This document shows, in pieces, positions 44,059 through 54,049 of a stretch of DNA of 64,000 nucleotides; positions within the stretch are counted from its first letter, which is position 1; every line of letters starts with the position of its first letter. The notes under the pieces were generated by a model, which saw nothing but the letters and a program-made list of their open reading frames with translations, made no database searches and was not told the DNA's origin. Source of the DNA: Croceicoccus estronivorus (GTDB lineage: Bacteria > Pseudomonadota > Alphaproteobacteria > Sphingomonadales > Sphingomonadaceae); assembly GCF_001625325.1 (NCBI RefSeq), contig NZ_JRQQ01000007.1, forward strand, positions 223,868 to 287,867. The letters are read 5' to 3'. Both the position numbers and the translations under genes were made by a program.

Positions 44059-46425
44059 ATGTTCCTGAAAAAACGTATGTTTCGGGCCTTTGTCTGCGGC
44101 GTAGCGGTAACGGGGGCTGGCGTTGGATCGGCTGCGGCGGGAACTGGTGTCCAACCTACCGGTCCGGCAATTCCGTTGCAGGAAGAGCCGTTCGCGGGAA
44201 AGATCGGGAAGACATATCGGGATTCTGAAAGCGCCTTTCCCTCCCAACGGACGGCACCGGCAGGTGCACCCAATATCCTGCTTGTACTCACCGATGACGT
44301 GGGGTTTGGCGCGGCAGGAACATTTGGCGGTGCGGTCCCGACCCCCAATCTCGATCGGCTCGCCTCTCATGGTCTGGTGTATTCCCGCTTCCACACGACG
44401 GCAATGTGTTCGCCGACCAGGGCATCGCTTCTGACGGGGCGTAACCATCATGCTGTGGGCAATGGCATCGTTGCCAATCTGGCGACGGGATTCCCGGGCT
44501 ATGACAACCTTCTGCCGAAGAGTGCTGCGACAGTGGCAGAGGTGCTCCGCACCTACGGATACAATACTGCGATGTTCGGAAAACATCACAATGCGCCCGA
44601 AAGCCATGTCTCGCCTGCTGGCCCATTCGATCTTTGGCCGGTGGGCCTGGGCTTTGATTATTTCTATGGCTTCATGGCCGCGGAAACCAATCAGTATACG
44701 CCCGCGCTCTATCGGGGGATCACGCCAACCCCCACGCTGAAGGAAGGCGTACTGGACAAGGCGCTTGCCGACGATGCGATCGGCTGGATACATGCGCAAC
44801 AGGCTGCCGCACCGGACAAGCCTTTCTTTATCTACTACGCGACGGGTTCGACCCATGCGCCCCTGCAAGCGCCAGCCGACTGGATAGCGCGATTCAAAGG
44901 CCAGTTCGATAACGGGTGGGACGCAGTACGCGCCCAGACTGTTACCCGGCAAAAGGCAATGGGGATTTTACCGGCCGATGCGCAGGTCACGCCCCGTCCC
45001 GAAGGCTTGCCCGCATGGGATAGTCTGACGGCGGATCAGCAGCGTGTCACCGCGCGAATGATGGAAGTCTATGCCGGTATGCTGGCCTATCAGGATGCAC
45101 AGTTCGGACGCCTGATGGACGAATTGGAGCGCATGGGCGAGTTGGACAATACACTGATTGTCTTCATCGAAGGGGATAATGGGCCAGCAGCAGAAGGTGG
45201 GCCCTTCGGCAGCATGAATCCCATGTCGAACTTCGCCAATGGCACGAAAGAGACCTTGGCGGACATGACGGCCGCGTTGGATGATTTTGGCGGACCGAAT
45301 ACGGTAGGCAATATTGCGGATGCCTGGGCCTGGGCAATGGCCGCACCCAACCCTTATGTGAAACAGTATGCGTCGCACCTGGGTGGTGTGCGCAATGGTA
45401 TGGTGATTTCCTGGCCGGAACATATCAAGGGGCGGGGTGAGCGTAAGCAATTCGCGCATGTCACGGATATCATGCCGACATTGTTGGAGGCGGCAGGCAT
45501 CGAGGCCCCATCGTCTGTGAATGGTGTGGTTCAACAGCCGATTGATGGGACGAGTCTGTTCTATACCTTCGAGAACGGCAAAGCTGATGGGCGACACGAA
45601 ACCCAGTATTTCGAGATGATGGGGAACCGTGCTATCTACAAGGATGGCTGGTGGGCGGGGACCACACCGGCGCGATCACCATGGAAAACGGTTGCCGCCA
45701 GCGTAGGTCATCCGGATACTTATCCGTGGGAGCTTTATGATCTCAAAAAAGATCCCGCTCAGGCACATGATCTTGCGCATGAGCAGCCACAGAAGCTCGC
45801 GGAACTGAAGGCTGCGTTCGATCGTGAAGCGAAGGCGAACCAAGTCTATCCGCTTGATGACCGGCTCGATATCTCCAGATTTGCCGAGGCGGCCAACTTT
45901 GGGCGGCAACGCGACCACTATGTGTTCTGGGGTAGCGGTGTAAGTATTCCGGACGCCAGTGCGCCCAAGATCAACGGTCGCTCATTTGTGATACGGGCGA
46001 ACATTGACGTCCCCGATGATGTGACCAGTGGCGCCATCGTCGCATTCGGAAGTAAGTTTGGCGGTTGGAGCTTCCATCTCGACCAAGGACGTCCGACCGT
46101 GTTGTTGCGGGCGAGCCAGCTTTCGAGAGACCGTTCCACTGTGGCGGCTGCATCCACCATTGGGAAAGGGAGCCATGAACTCGAATTTGAGTTCCAGAAA
46201 GACAGTGGCTTTAATGCGGGTGGGATGATGATTATCCGGGCGGACGGGAAAGAGATTGGTAGAGGCCGTCTGCCACGCACGATTTCCAAACTTCCTGAAA
46301 TGACCGATACATTTGATGTCGGTTTCGATGCCGATACTCCGGTGGACGAAGGGGTAGGATCGCAACAGTTCGGCGGCAAGATTGACAAGGTCGATGTGAC
46401 GCTTGCTCCGATCGGAACGCGTTAA
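44059..46425 (+). CDS. Exported arylsulfatase (Cys-type, formylglycine-dependent)
   Basis: 788 residues. Signal peptide (FRAFVCGVAVTGAGVGSAAAG), then the sulfatase core: TDDVGFG metal site, C117-S-P-T-R modification site with LLTGRNHH, FGKHHNAP, and EGDNGPAAEG. Beyond about residue 560 a beta-rich C-terminal extension (WSFHLDQGRPTVLLRA) is seen. It cleaves sulfate esters in the periplasm after Cys117 is oxidised to formylglycine; the maturase is not in the window. ATG 44059 follows a GGAGGGG/GAGAGAGGA stretch; ATG 44026 would add 11 residues before the signal. Confidence 0.93.
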   Translation: MFLKKRMFRAFVCGVAVTGAGVGSAAAGTGVQPTGPAIPLQEEPFAGKIGKTYRDSESAFPSQRTAPAGAPNILLVLTDDVGFGAAGTFGGAVPTPNLDRLASHGLVYSRFHTTAMCSPTRASLLTGRNHHAVGNGIVANLATGFPGYDNLLPKSAATVAEVLRTYGYNTAMFGKHHNAPESHVSPAGPFDLWPVGLGFDYFYGFMAAETNQYTPALYRGITPTPTLKEGVLDKALADDAIGWIHAQQAAAPDKPFFIYYATGSTHAPLQAPADWIARFKGQFDNGWDAVRAQTVTRQKAMGILPADAQVTPRPEGLPAWDSLTADQQRVTARMMEVYAGMLAYQDAQFGRLMDELERMGELDNTLIVFIEGDNGPAAEGGPFGSMNPMSNFANGTKETLADMTAALDDFGGPNTVGNIADAWAWAMAAPNPYVKQYASHLGGVRNGMVISWPEHIKGRGERKQFAHVTDIMPTLLEAAGIEAPSSVNGVVQQPIDGTSLFYTFENGKADGRHETQYFEMMGNRAIYKDGWWAGTTPARSPWKTVAASVGHPDTYPWELYDLKKDPAQAHDLAHEQPQKLAELKAAFDREAKANQVYPLDDRLDISRFAEAANFGRQRDHYVFWGSGVSIPDASAPKINGRSFVIRANIDVPDDVTSGAIVAFGSKFGGWSFHLDQGRPTVLLRASQLSRDRSTVAAASTIGKGSHELEFEFQKDSGFNAGGMMIIRADGKEIGRGRLPRTISKLPEMTDTFDVGFDADTPVDEGVGSQQFGGKIDKVDVTLAPIGTR

Positions 46426-46494
46426 GCCCATGGGGGCAATCCCCTGGCCGTGGATGGGGCATCGGCCGGGGGTGTCTTAGCTGTGGAGTGGTGC

Positions 46495-47202
46495 CTAGCG
46501 GCCCTCTATTTCCAGAACTGCTCTGGCAGTCTTGCGAAGTATGGATTTGAAAGTTCCCACTTCCACGGGATCTTCCGGTCGATACGCATGTTCATCTGCC
46601 AGTTGTTCGGCATTGCATACATAGTGAAGAATGCTGCCGCTCAGCAAATTGACGAGGTACATGGAATCGACGTTGGTAAAGCGGCCTGAAGAGATCCCCT
46701 CACGAATAATGCCTCGCAGAAGGCTGAGGACATCGGAGGAATAAGTTTCAGGGTAAAGGTCGTTTGAAGAGGCGTTGGCGCAGCTGCGCAGGATGATCCT
46801 GGCCGCGCTGGGGCGGGCGACCATGAAATCGAGCCAGGCTTCAGTCAGTAGCATCAAACGTTCCCAAGGGTCGGTTGCCCCCGAAAGACGGCTCTGCGTG
46901 AAAGCGAGCAGGTCCGTATGGATTCTGCCGGTCAGTTCCTGAAACAGCTCCAGCTTGCTTGGGAAGTAATAGAAGATTCCTGCCTGGCGGATGCCGACGT
47001 CCTCTGCGATCATCTCCAGACGAGCCGCATCATAGCCGAATTCGGCAAACCGTTGTTCCGCAGCAATCAGGATGGCGCGCCGAGTGGCTTCGCCTTTGGT
47101 CAGCTTCCGTCCAGACGACACCGCACTCATTCCCATTGTTGCAAAATCGCGTTGGACCAAATTCGCAGGTTCGCTTGATTCCGTCAATCCACACTTACTC
47201 AT
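46495..47202 (-). CDS. TetR-family regulator
   Basis: Up to 235 residues. The helix-turn-helix is ARLEMIAEDVGIRQAGIFYYFPSKLELF, followed by a TetR_C-type ligand domain. ATG 47202 lies within a small ACTTA-N4-TAAGT repeat; ATG 47136 (MGMSAVSS) is an alternative start and neither has a strong ribosome-binding site. Convergent with the sulfatase and divergent from the exported DUF1214 gene, so it most likely controls the latter operon. Confidence 0.88.
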   Translation of the reverse strand: MSKCGLTESSEPANLVQRDFATMGMSAVSSGRKLTKGEATRRAILIAAEQRFAEFGYDAARLEMIAEDVGIRQAGIFYYFPSKLELFQELTGRIHTDLLAFTQSRLSGATDPWERLMLLTEAWLDFMVARPSAARIILRSCANASSNDLYPETYSSDVLSLLRGIIREGISSGRFTNVDSMYLVNLLSGSILHYVCNAEQLADEHAYRPEDPVEVGTFKSILRKTARAVLEIEGR

Positions 47203-47206
47203 AAGT
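47193..47206. promoter_or_regulatory. Inverted repeat at the TetR/DUF1214 divergent promoter
   Basis: ACTTA-CTCA-TAAGT covers the annotated TetR start. The adjacent 47207-47320 is markedly AT-rich compared with the rest of the window, as expected for back-to-back promoters. Confidence 0.35.
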
Positions 47207-47398
47207 CAAAAAGAAGCATCAATGCTGCAATATGAAATCTCAATTTTTTCGCTAATTTTCGAGGATTTCCCCTGCTAAAATTTTTCTACTTGTTATTCAG
47301 TAAATTTTCTCTCACCTTGATGTGTACCGAATCCTGAGGGGTGCTGCTGGGCTGCTGTTCTCGCCGTACCGCCGCAAAAGATGGGGAGGGGGAGAGAC

Positions 47399-48706
47399 AT
47401 GGACATACTGGAAGCTGGCATGATGCTATCGCGCAGGCAGGCATTGGGCAGTTCGTTGGCTGCTGGCGGAGTGCTCAGCGGATTACTGCCCGTTGGACTG
47501 ACTGGCTCCGCGCTCGCATCGGAACCGGGATATTCCGATGCCGATTTCCTGAAACGTTTCGACGGTGTGTTAGGGAGCATTCGCCGGGCGGCGGAAACGG
47601 CCTTTTCGAGAAGCACGGCTCACCAACCTGCTGCTCGTGCCATGGGCCTGTTGCATATCATGAACAACATTGCCCTGGGGTTGGCATTCAATGTTCATGA
47701 CGATGACCCGATGAATCCGGAGCTGTTCCGTTACATGGGTTACGACCGCAAGCAGGGCGGGGACAATCAGGATGCGCTTTATCTGGGCGTTCCGGTCGAT
47801 GCGAGCCAGACCTATCGTCTCTACGGCAACCGGGGGACAGCAAAATACATTTCTCTGACCACGGTTGAACGGGGCTCATCGCCGTGGGGTGGCGGCATGG
47901 GTGCGGGGCTGTTCGCGCAGGATCTGGAAGTGGGCCCCGATGGCGACTTTGAAGTGATCTTCAGTGCGACGCCACATCCGGAGAACTGGCTCAAACTGAC
48001 GCCTGCCGATTTCCGTGTGACTATTCGTCAATTCTTTGCCGACTGGGAAAATGAGCGCCCGATGCGCGCCAGGATCGAGCGTATTGGGCCTCCTGCTTCG
48101 CCACCATTGATGACCGCCGAGAGGATCATGGAGTCGCTTGAGGCTACCGGGCAATGGATCGAAAATACGATAACATTCTGGCAGGACACCATGGATCTGT
48201 TTCGGCGTACGCCGAACCAGTTTGTAAGCTGGCGCAGTCTGACCGGTGATAAGCTTAACGCCACACCCGGCGGAGAGCCATCCTGCGGTGTCTGGCAAGT
48301 GCCTGAAGGCATGGCACTTGTGCTCCGTACGCGGCCACCGGAATGCCAGTTCTGGAACATCGAATTCAACAATCCCTGGTGGGAAACCAACGATTACCGT
48401 TACCGCCTGACCGGTACCAACATGCACCATGCGGCTTTGGAAGACGATGGGGAACTCATCGTGGTTATCGCACACGAAGATCCCGGTATTCCGAACTGGC
48501 TGGATACGGCTGGCTTCACGGAAGGAATGATGGGGCGGCGCTGGATCTTCTCGGACACATCACCCGAAATTGAATGTAATTTGGTGCGTCAGGATGCGTT
48601 GTTCGATCACCTTCCCAAGAATGTGAAACGCATGGATGCTCAGCAAAGAGCAGAGCAGGTCGCTGCCCGGCGGCGCGGAATCTACAATCGTTTCAACTGG
48701 ATGTAG
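47399..48706 (+). CDS. DUF1214-domain protein with Tat signal (exported form)
   Basis: 435 residues. The twin-arginine signal is LSRRQALGSSLAAGG (R12-R13), cut near ALAS. The mature part parallels the cytoplasmic homologue at 32816-33988 (RKQGGDNQDALYLGVPV, GGEPSCGVWQVPEGMALVLR, HEDPGIPNWLDTAGF). Tat export suggests a folded, perhaps cofactor-bearing protein in the periplasm. ATG 47399 is chosen for the purine-rich GGGGAGGGGGAGAG just upstream. It precedes a TonB receptor by 91 bp. Function not established. Confidence 0.85.
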   Translation: MDILEAGMMLSRRQALGSSLAAGGVLSGLLPVGLTGSALASEPGYSDADFLKRFDGVLGSIRRAAETAFSRSTAHQPAARAMGLLHIMNNIALGLAFNVHDDDPMNPELFRYMGYDRKQGGDNQDALYLGVPVDASQTYRLYGNRGTAKYISLTTVERGSSPWGGGMGAGLFAQDLEVGPDGDFEVIFSATPHPENWLKLTPADFRVTIRQFFADWENERPMRARIERIGPPASPPLMTAERIMESLEATGQWIENTITFWQDTMDLFRRTPNQFVSWRSLTGDKLNATPGGEPSCGVWQVPEGMALVLRTRPPECQFWNIEFNNPWWETNDYRYRLTGTNMHHAALEDDGELIVVIAHEDPGIPNWLDTAGFTEGMMGRRWIFSDTSPEIECNLVRQDALFDHLPKNVKRMDAQQRAEQVAARRRGIYNRFNWM

Positions 48707-48718
48707 CTGAAATATCAA

Positions 48719-48730
48719 ATTCGGCCGAAT
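48719..48730. promoter_or_regulatory. 12-bp perfect palindrome ahead of the TonB receptor
   Basis: ATTCGGCCGAAT is fully self-complementary and sits 12 bp after the DUF1214 stop; possible operator or mRNA hairpin. Confidence 0.3.
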
Positions 48731-48797
48731 GAGGCTGGAATAAAAGAAGGCGCCTGCACCAGGTCGCGTCGGGCGCACGTCAACAGGGAGAGAGAGT

Positions 48798-51188
48798 ATG
48801 AAAGCCAGAATGATGGCGTGGTGCGGGTCGGTATCGCTTGCGGCGATGGCAATGTACCTGCCGCAATCCGCATTTGCGCAGGAAAGTACTGCTCAGAGCA
48901 CTGAAAAGTCTGGCTCCGGGCTGGGGGAAATTATCGTTACTGCCCGGCGCACTGCGGAATCCATGCAAAGCGTTCCCGTCGCGGTTACCGCACTAAGTGG
49001 CAGTTTTCTCGATTCACAGAATATAGTCGATGTGACGTCAGTGCCTCAGTTCACCCCGAACCTGAGCATCATGGCTCAACCGGGCAGCCCAACTGCGGCG
49101 TCGGTGTTCATTCGCGGAATCGGTAACCAATTGCCCAGCGCGGCGGCGGAACAGGGCGTCGGGATCTACATCGATGGCGTCTATGTGGCGCGTGCAGCCG
49201 GGGCCTTGTTCGATCTGGTGGATCTCGAACGGATCGAGGTGTTGCGCGGCCCCCAGGGCACTTTGTTCGGCCGTAATACCGTGGGTGGTGCGGTGCAGCT
49301 CGTTTCGCGCAAGCCGCAGAATGAAATGGGTGTCCAGGTCAAGGCTGGATACGGTCGCTACAACGATTGGTCGGTAAAGGCTCGTGTCGACACCGGTTAT
49401 ATCGGCGGTTCGAATATCAAGGCGTCGATTGCCGGCATGCATCGGCAACGTGATGGCTATGTCGACAATCTGCTACAGCCCGACTCACGGGATCCTGGTT
49501 CGTTGAATGGCGATGCACTGATGATCAATGTGCAAGGCGACTTCGGCGATCTGACGGCAAACTATGCGTTTGATTACAATGATCGCCGGAGCAATTCCGG
49601 CTATTTCCAGATGATTGCCGCAACACCATTGAATCAGGCTTATTTCAGTCAATCAGAGGCACTTGGCGGCGATCCATTCATTATCAGTCCAACCCGCTTG
49701 GGGACAGGCTATGAGAATGGCTTCGTCGATACGTCGGGCAATCTACGCTACCGCAGCAAGGCCCGGATTTTCGGCCACTCGTTGACTCTCGAATACAGGG
49801 CTTCGGATGCGTTCACGCTCAAGTCGATCAGTGCCTATCGGGAATTCAAGCAAGATACGATCCTGGGGCTCGATGGCCAAGGCAATCTACTTGGCAAAGT
49901 CATCGACTTCTCATCACCCACGCTCGTTTCGGTGCAGCCGGTCGCCCTCTACAACGGCAACAATGCCGATCAGGATCAGTGGCAGTTCAGCCAGGAATTC
50001 CAGGCACTTGGTGACATGGGAGATATCTCCTACGTTGCCGGCGTTTACTACTTCAAGGAAAAGGCAGGAGAGAACCTGTTCCAGCTCATCACGCTGCCTA
50101 TTCCGGTGCCTTACCTGACCCTCTACGGCTACGATCAGAAAACGGCTGACACCATCGCAGCGCAAAATCCGGGTTTGGATACTGTCGGCTTGAATCTCAC
50201 TCCACGCCGGCCTTTCCAGGCGAGAGCGGAATCCATGGCCGCATTTGGTCAGGTTACGTGGCGCGCCACCGATCGGCTCGAACTGACCGGAGGGCTCCGC
50301 TATACGCACGACAAGAAGAGCCTGGTTCAAGGGGTTACGCCGACGTCAGCAAGCTCGGGCAAAGTATCTTACAACAACGTATCCTGGATGGCGTCGGCCA
50401 ATTACAATCTCGATGATGATGTGATGGTTTATCTGCGTGCATCGTCCGGCTATCGTTCGGGCGGGTTCGTCGCAGGATCGGGGGCGCTGGCACCATCCTT
50501 CAGACCTGAAAAGGTCAAGGCCTTCGAAGTCGGTCTCAAGTCGGAATTTTTCGATCACAGGCTGCGTATCAATCTGGCCGCATTCTATACTGACTACAAG
50601 GATCTCCAGATCAGCCAGTTCGCGCCAAGCACGGGTGGCGTCACCACCATTGTGGTGAATGCGGCCTCTGCCACGCTGAAGGGGATCGAAGCGGAAGTGA
50701 CCGCCATTCCCGTCGACGGTCTGACTTTCGACGGATCGCTTGGCTACACTCACGATAATTTCAAGAATTACGATTATCGCGATCCGGCAACTGACGAGAT
50801 TATCAACATCGCGGACGAAGTGCGGCTGCCACAGGCTCCGAAGTTCAATGCCCATGTCGGTGCGCAGTATGAAATGCCAGTGGGCTCCATGACTTTGACC
50901 ACGCGAGCAGATTATTCCTATCGCAGTACAGTCTACTTTCACAATCTCGATCGCGCAGCCCCGTTTAATCGCAATATTCGGTCAAGACCCGACCATAACC
51001 TGCGAGCGCGGATTTCATTGTCCGATATCGAGATCGGAAGCGGGCGTCTGGAAGTCGGTGTCTGGGGTAACAACCTGACCAATGACAAGAACATCGATTT
51101 CGGCATCGATTTTGGTTCGCTAGGCTGGGCTGCGGCCTCTTTCAAACAGCCGCGTACCTATGGCGTGGATGCCAAAGTAACCTTTTGA
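48798..51188 (+). CDS. TonB-dependent outer-membrane receptor
   Basis: 796 residues: signal peptide (to about residue 28, SAFA), plug start EIIVTARRTAESMQSVPVAV, LRGPQGTLFGRNTVGGAV, barrel end VDAKVTF. AGGGAGAGAGAG Shine-Dalgarno before ATG 48798. Placed between the exported DUF1214 gene and the DUF3604/PpiC/HupE set. Plug and C-terminal motifs (YGVD, FGSLG) resemble those of the receptor at 36228-38540, so the two may import related ligands. Confidence 0.95.
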   Translation: MKARMMAWCGSVSLAAMAMYLPQSAFAQESTAQSTEKSGSGLGEIIVTARRTAESMQSVPVAVTALSGSFLDSQNIVDVTSVPQFTPNLSIMAQPGSPTAASVFIRGIGNQLPSAAAEQGVGIYIDGVYVARAAGALFDLVDLERIEVLRGPQGTLFGRNTVGGAVQLVSRKPQNEMGVQVKAGYGRYNDWSVKARVDTGYIGGSNIKASIAGMHRQRDGYVDNLLQPDSRDPGSLNGDALMINVQGDFGDLTANYAFDYNDRRSNSGYFQMIAATPLNQAYFSQSEALGGDPFIISPTRLGTGYENGFVDTSGNLRYRSKARIFGHSLTLEYRASDAFTLKSISAYREFKQDTILGLDGQGNLLGKVIDFSSPTLVSVQPVALYNGNNADQDQWQFSQEFQALGDMGDISYVAGVYYFKEKAGENLFQLITLPIPVPYLTLYGYDQKTADTIAAQNPGLDTVGLNLTPRRPFQARAESMAAFGQVTWRATDRLELTGGLRYTHDKKSLVQGVTPTSASSGKVSYNNVSWMASANYNLDDDVMVYLRASSGYRSGGFVAGSGALAPSFRPEKVKAFEVGLKSEFFDHRLRINLAAFYTDYKDLQISQFAPSTGGVTTIVVNAASATLKGIEAEVTAIPVDGLTFDGSLGYTHDNFKNYDYRDPATDEIINIADEVRLPQAPKFNAHVGAQYEMPVGSMTLTTRADYSYRSTVYFHNLDRAAPFNRNIRSRPDHNLRARISLSDIEIGSGRLEVGVWGNNLTNDKNIDFGIDFGSLGWAAASFKQPRTYGVDAKVTF

Positions 51189-51203
51189 CGACTGTCCTGC
51201 CGA

Positions 51204-51246
51204 CCCTGTTCTCGCTTGTCCCGATCCCGGGTCAGCGGGAACAGGG
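51204..51246 (+). terminator. Hairpin after the TonB receptor
   Basis: A 13-bp stem with one G·U pair (51204-51216 with 51234-51246, 17-nt loop), 15 bp after the receptor stop. No T-run, so possibly partial termination ahead of the DUF3604 gene. Confidence 0.55.
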
Positions 51247-51326
51247 TGGTGCAATGCCGTGTGCGGGGAGCGGGCGTAAACCTGTTTTCTGGAATCAGGC
51301 CGGGACAACAACAGGAGATGTTGGCG

Positions 51327-53201
51327 ATGTTTCATCCATTCCCCAGAGGGGCGGTCTTATGTGCCACGCCATTGTTGCTATCGGTTCTGGCGGCGTGCGG
51401 TGACAGTCCGGCTGAAAGTGTCCCCCAGGCGAGCGTTGCTCCGGTCTTGGCGGAAAACCCGGACCGAAATGCTTATTTCGGGGAATTGCACCTGCATACG
51501 GCTCTGTCGTTCGATGCCTATATCATGGGTGCCCGGGTTGGCCTTGACGACGCTTACCGCTTCGCTCGTGGCGATGAAATCAACATGATGGGCCGGCCCA
51601 TCCGGCGGGATGTGCCGCTGGATTTCATTTCCGTCACAGACCACGCGGAACAGATGGGTCTGGGAGTTGCCATCGGCGATCCGGAAAGCGAATTTTCCAG
51701 CACTGAATATGGGCAATCAGTGCGGCGCAGGCTGGCAGACGGAGGAAATCCGTTTGCATTGATGACGGAACTTTCCAGTTCGCCCGCCCGTGGGGTGCGC
51801 AGCGCAAGCATCTCGGCCTGGCAGAAGAGTGTCGAGGCTGCCAATCGGTATAACGACCCAGGCCGGTTTACGACGTTCATCGGCTACGAATGGAGTTCCA
51901 CTCCCGGTAATCAGAACCTTCATCGCAATGTGATCTTTCGCGGTGATCAGGCACCATTTCCGTTTAGCTCTCAGGATTCTCCAAGGCCGGAAGACTTGTG
52001 GACCTATCTTGAGGCGAACCGGGCAAATGGGGTAGAATCGCTGGCAATTCCGCACAATGCCAATGCCAGTAACGGGCTGATGTATGATTGGCTCGACAGC
52101 AATCACCGGCCAATTGACGAAGCCTATGCGAAACGGCGGTTGCTCAACGAACCGCTCAGTGAAATCGTCCAGAACAAGGGGCAGTCCGAAACCCATCCGC
52201 TGCTGTCGCCGAATGATGAATTCGCGTCTTTCGAGATTTTCGACAAATTGTTCGGACCGGAAGAGAAACCAAGCAAATTGCCGGGCAGTTATGTTCGTGA
52301 CGCTTATGGCCGGGGGCTCGTGCTGGAACGCCGAACGGGCTTCAATCCCTACAAGTTCGGGATGGCCGGAGGGAGTGATCTGCATGGCGGGTTGAGCAGT
52401 TCCAACGAACAGTCTTATGGTGGCAGCACGACCGTTCCTGCCGCGCGCATAGATCGGGAACAGGCGAAGAAAAGCCTCGGAATAATGAACGATCCGCAAC
52501 GGACTTTGCCTTTGTTCGCAACAGGTTCGCCGGGATTGACCGGTGTGTGGGCGGAGACCAACACACGCCAGTCCATTTTCGATGCCATGCGGCGCAAGGA
52601 AACGTTTGCAACCTCTGGAACGAGGTTGAAGGTCCGCTTCTTCGCAGGTTGGGATTATGACGCTATTCAGCCGGGGAAGCCCGGGTGGGTCCATCAGGCT
52701 TATGCCAAAGGCACGCCGATGGGTGGCGACATGCAGGTGGCGGGACAGGGGCGGCATGGGCTGCGCTTCCTCGTGTGGGCTCTCAAGGATCCGAATGGTG
52801 CCAATCTTGATCGTGCGCAGATCGTGAAGGTCTGGCTTGATGGAGAAACACCGCGTGAACGGGTTTTCGATGTCGCGCTGTCTGGTGGTCGCAAGGTGAA
52901 TTCTGCGACGGGTAAGGCGCCATCGGTTGGCAGTACGGTGGATCTCGAAACTGCCACCTACACCAACAGTATCGGGGCGGTCCAATTGACGGCAGGATGG
53001 GAAGATCCGACCTTCGACCCGTCACAGCCGGCGGTTTACTATCTCCGCGTGGTTGAAATTCCCACGCCCCGCTGGACCACAATTCTTGCTGTGCGGGAAG
53101 GCCTGCCCATTCCCCAAGGAACGCCCGCAACATTGCAGGAACGGGCCTGGTCATCGCCCATATGGTATCTTCCGGGAAGGATGGCGGGAGCCGGATCGTG
53201 A
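51327..53201 (+). CDS. DUF3604-domain lipoprotein (PHP-like putative metallo-hydrolase)
   Basis: 624 residues. Lipoprotein signal LLLSVLAAC (Cys24). The DUF3604 domain has metal-site candidates GELHLHTALSFDA, FISVTDHAEQ, IPHNANAS, GGSDLHGG and the conserved ATSGTRLKVRFFAGW. The family resembles PHP phosphoesterases but has no accepted substrate. ATG 51327 is chosen with AGGAG (51313-51317) 9 nt upstream; ATG 51318 is too close to it. Its TGA overlaps the GTG of the PpiC gene (GTGA), so the two are coupled. Confidence 0.88.
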   Translation: MFHPFPRGAVLCATPLLLSVLAACGDSPAESVPQASVAPVLAENPDRNAYFGELHLHTALSFDAYIMGARVGLDDAYRFARGDEINMMGRPIRRDVPLDFISVTDHAEQMGLGVAIGDPESEFSSTEYGQSVRRRLADGGNPFALMTELSSSPARGVRSASISAWQKSVEAANRYNDPGRFTTFIGYEWSSTPGNQNLHRNVIFRGDQAPFPFSSQDSPRPEDLWTYLEANRANGVESLAIPHNANASNGLMYDWLDSNHRPIDEAYAKRRLLNEPLSEIVQNKGQSETHPLLSPNDEFASFEIFDKLFGPEEKPSKLPGSYVRDAYGRGLVLERRTGFNPYKFGMAGGSDLHGGLSSSNEQSYGGSTTVPAARIDREQAKKSLGIMNDPQRTLPLFATGSPGLTGVWAETNTRQSIFDAMRRKETFATSGTRLKVRFFAGWDYDAIQPGKPGWVHQAYAKGTPMGGDMQVAGQGRHGLRFLVWALKDPNGANLDRAQIVKVWLDGETPRERVFDVALSGGRKVNSATGKAPSVGSTVDLETATYTNSIGAVQLTAGWEDPTFDPSQPAVYYLRVVEIPTPRWTTILAVREGLPIPQGTPATLQERAWSSPIWYLPGRMAGAGS

Positions 53202-54049
53202 TATCCGCGCGGGCCGTGTTGAGAGAGCCCCTGCTGCATTTTTTGCTGCTGGGTATGATGCTTTATGGCCTCGCCGCGGTACATGCCCGCGCGACCGACC
53301 CAAGGCGTATTGAAGTGACGCAAGGAGTGCTTGCCAGCCTCTCAGCGCGATACGAACAGCAATTCGGGGTGCGGCCCGGAAAAGAGCGCATGGAACAACT
53401 GGTCAATGACTATGTTGCGGACGAGGCGCTTTATCGCCGGGGGATCGAACTGGGCCTCGGGGCAGAAGATGAGGTGGTCCGTCGACGGGTCATTCAGAAA
53501 GTACGTTTCCTGGCGGAGGGAGAAGCCGCCCGCAATCCGTCCGATGAAACGCTGGCCGCCTATTTCCGGGCGCGTTCGGATCGCTATGCGACGCCCGCCC
53601 GCACCGCATTCAGGCAGCTCTACTTCAGTCCGGACAATGGCGGTGAGGCTGGTGCGCTTGATCGGGCCAGGACTGCACTGGCCCGGCTACGACGTGGTGC
53701 CCCCATTTCGACCATTGCTGATGATCCCTTCGTCGAGGGACGGCAGTTTGCTCTCCTGGATGACGGACAGATTGAACGCGCATTCGGGCTGGGAGACTTT
53801 GCAGCCGAGATTGCGGCGGCTCCGCTTGCCAAATGGTCCGGTCCGTTTCGTTCAGGCTATGGCTGGCATGTGGTGTTCGTTGACGATCGACGGCCCTCTC
53901 ATACGCCGCGTTTCGAGGATGTCAGGGCAAGCATACGTGCCGACTGGTTGGATGAGGAGCAGGCACAAGTCCGGGAAAGAACGCTGGCAAAACTCCTGGA
54001 GGGCTTTGATGTCGTGCGGACGGATCGATCCAGTGTCGCAATGCCATGA
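53198..54049 (+). CDS. Membrane-anchored PpiC-type peptidyl-prolyl isomerase
   Basis: 283 residues. One N-terminal membrane anchor (PLLHFLLLGMMLYGLAAV), a SurA/EpsD-like helical chaperone part, then a rotamase domain (ARTAFRQLYFS ... GPFRSGYGWHVVFVDDRRP). Located in the periplasm facing the DUF3604 lipoprotein. GTG 53198 has GGGAG upstream and overlaps the preceding stop by 4 bp; its own TGA overlaps the HupE start. It probably folds or secretes the neighbouring exported proteins. Confidence 0.88.
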   Translation: MISARAVLREPLLHFLLLGMMLYGLAAVHARATDPRRIEVTQGVLASLSARYEQQFGVRPGKERMEQLVNDYVADEALYRRGIELGLGAEDEVVRRRVIQKVRFLAEGEAARNPSDETLAAYFRARSDRYATPARTAFRQLYFSPDNGGEAGALDRARTALARLRRGAPISTIADDPFVEGRQFALLDDGQIERAFGLGDFAAEIAAAPLAKWSGPFRSGYGWHVVFVDDRRPSHTPRFEDVRASIRADWLDEEQAQVRERTLAKLLEGFDVVRTDRSSVAMP

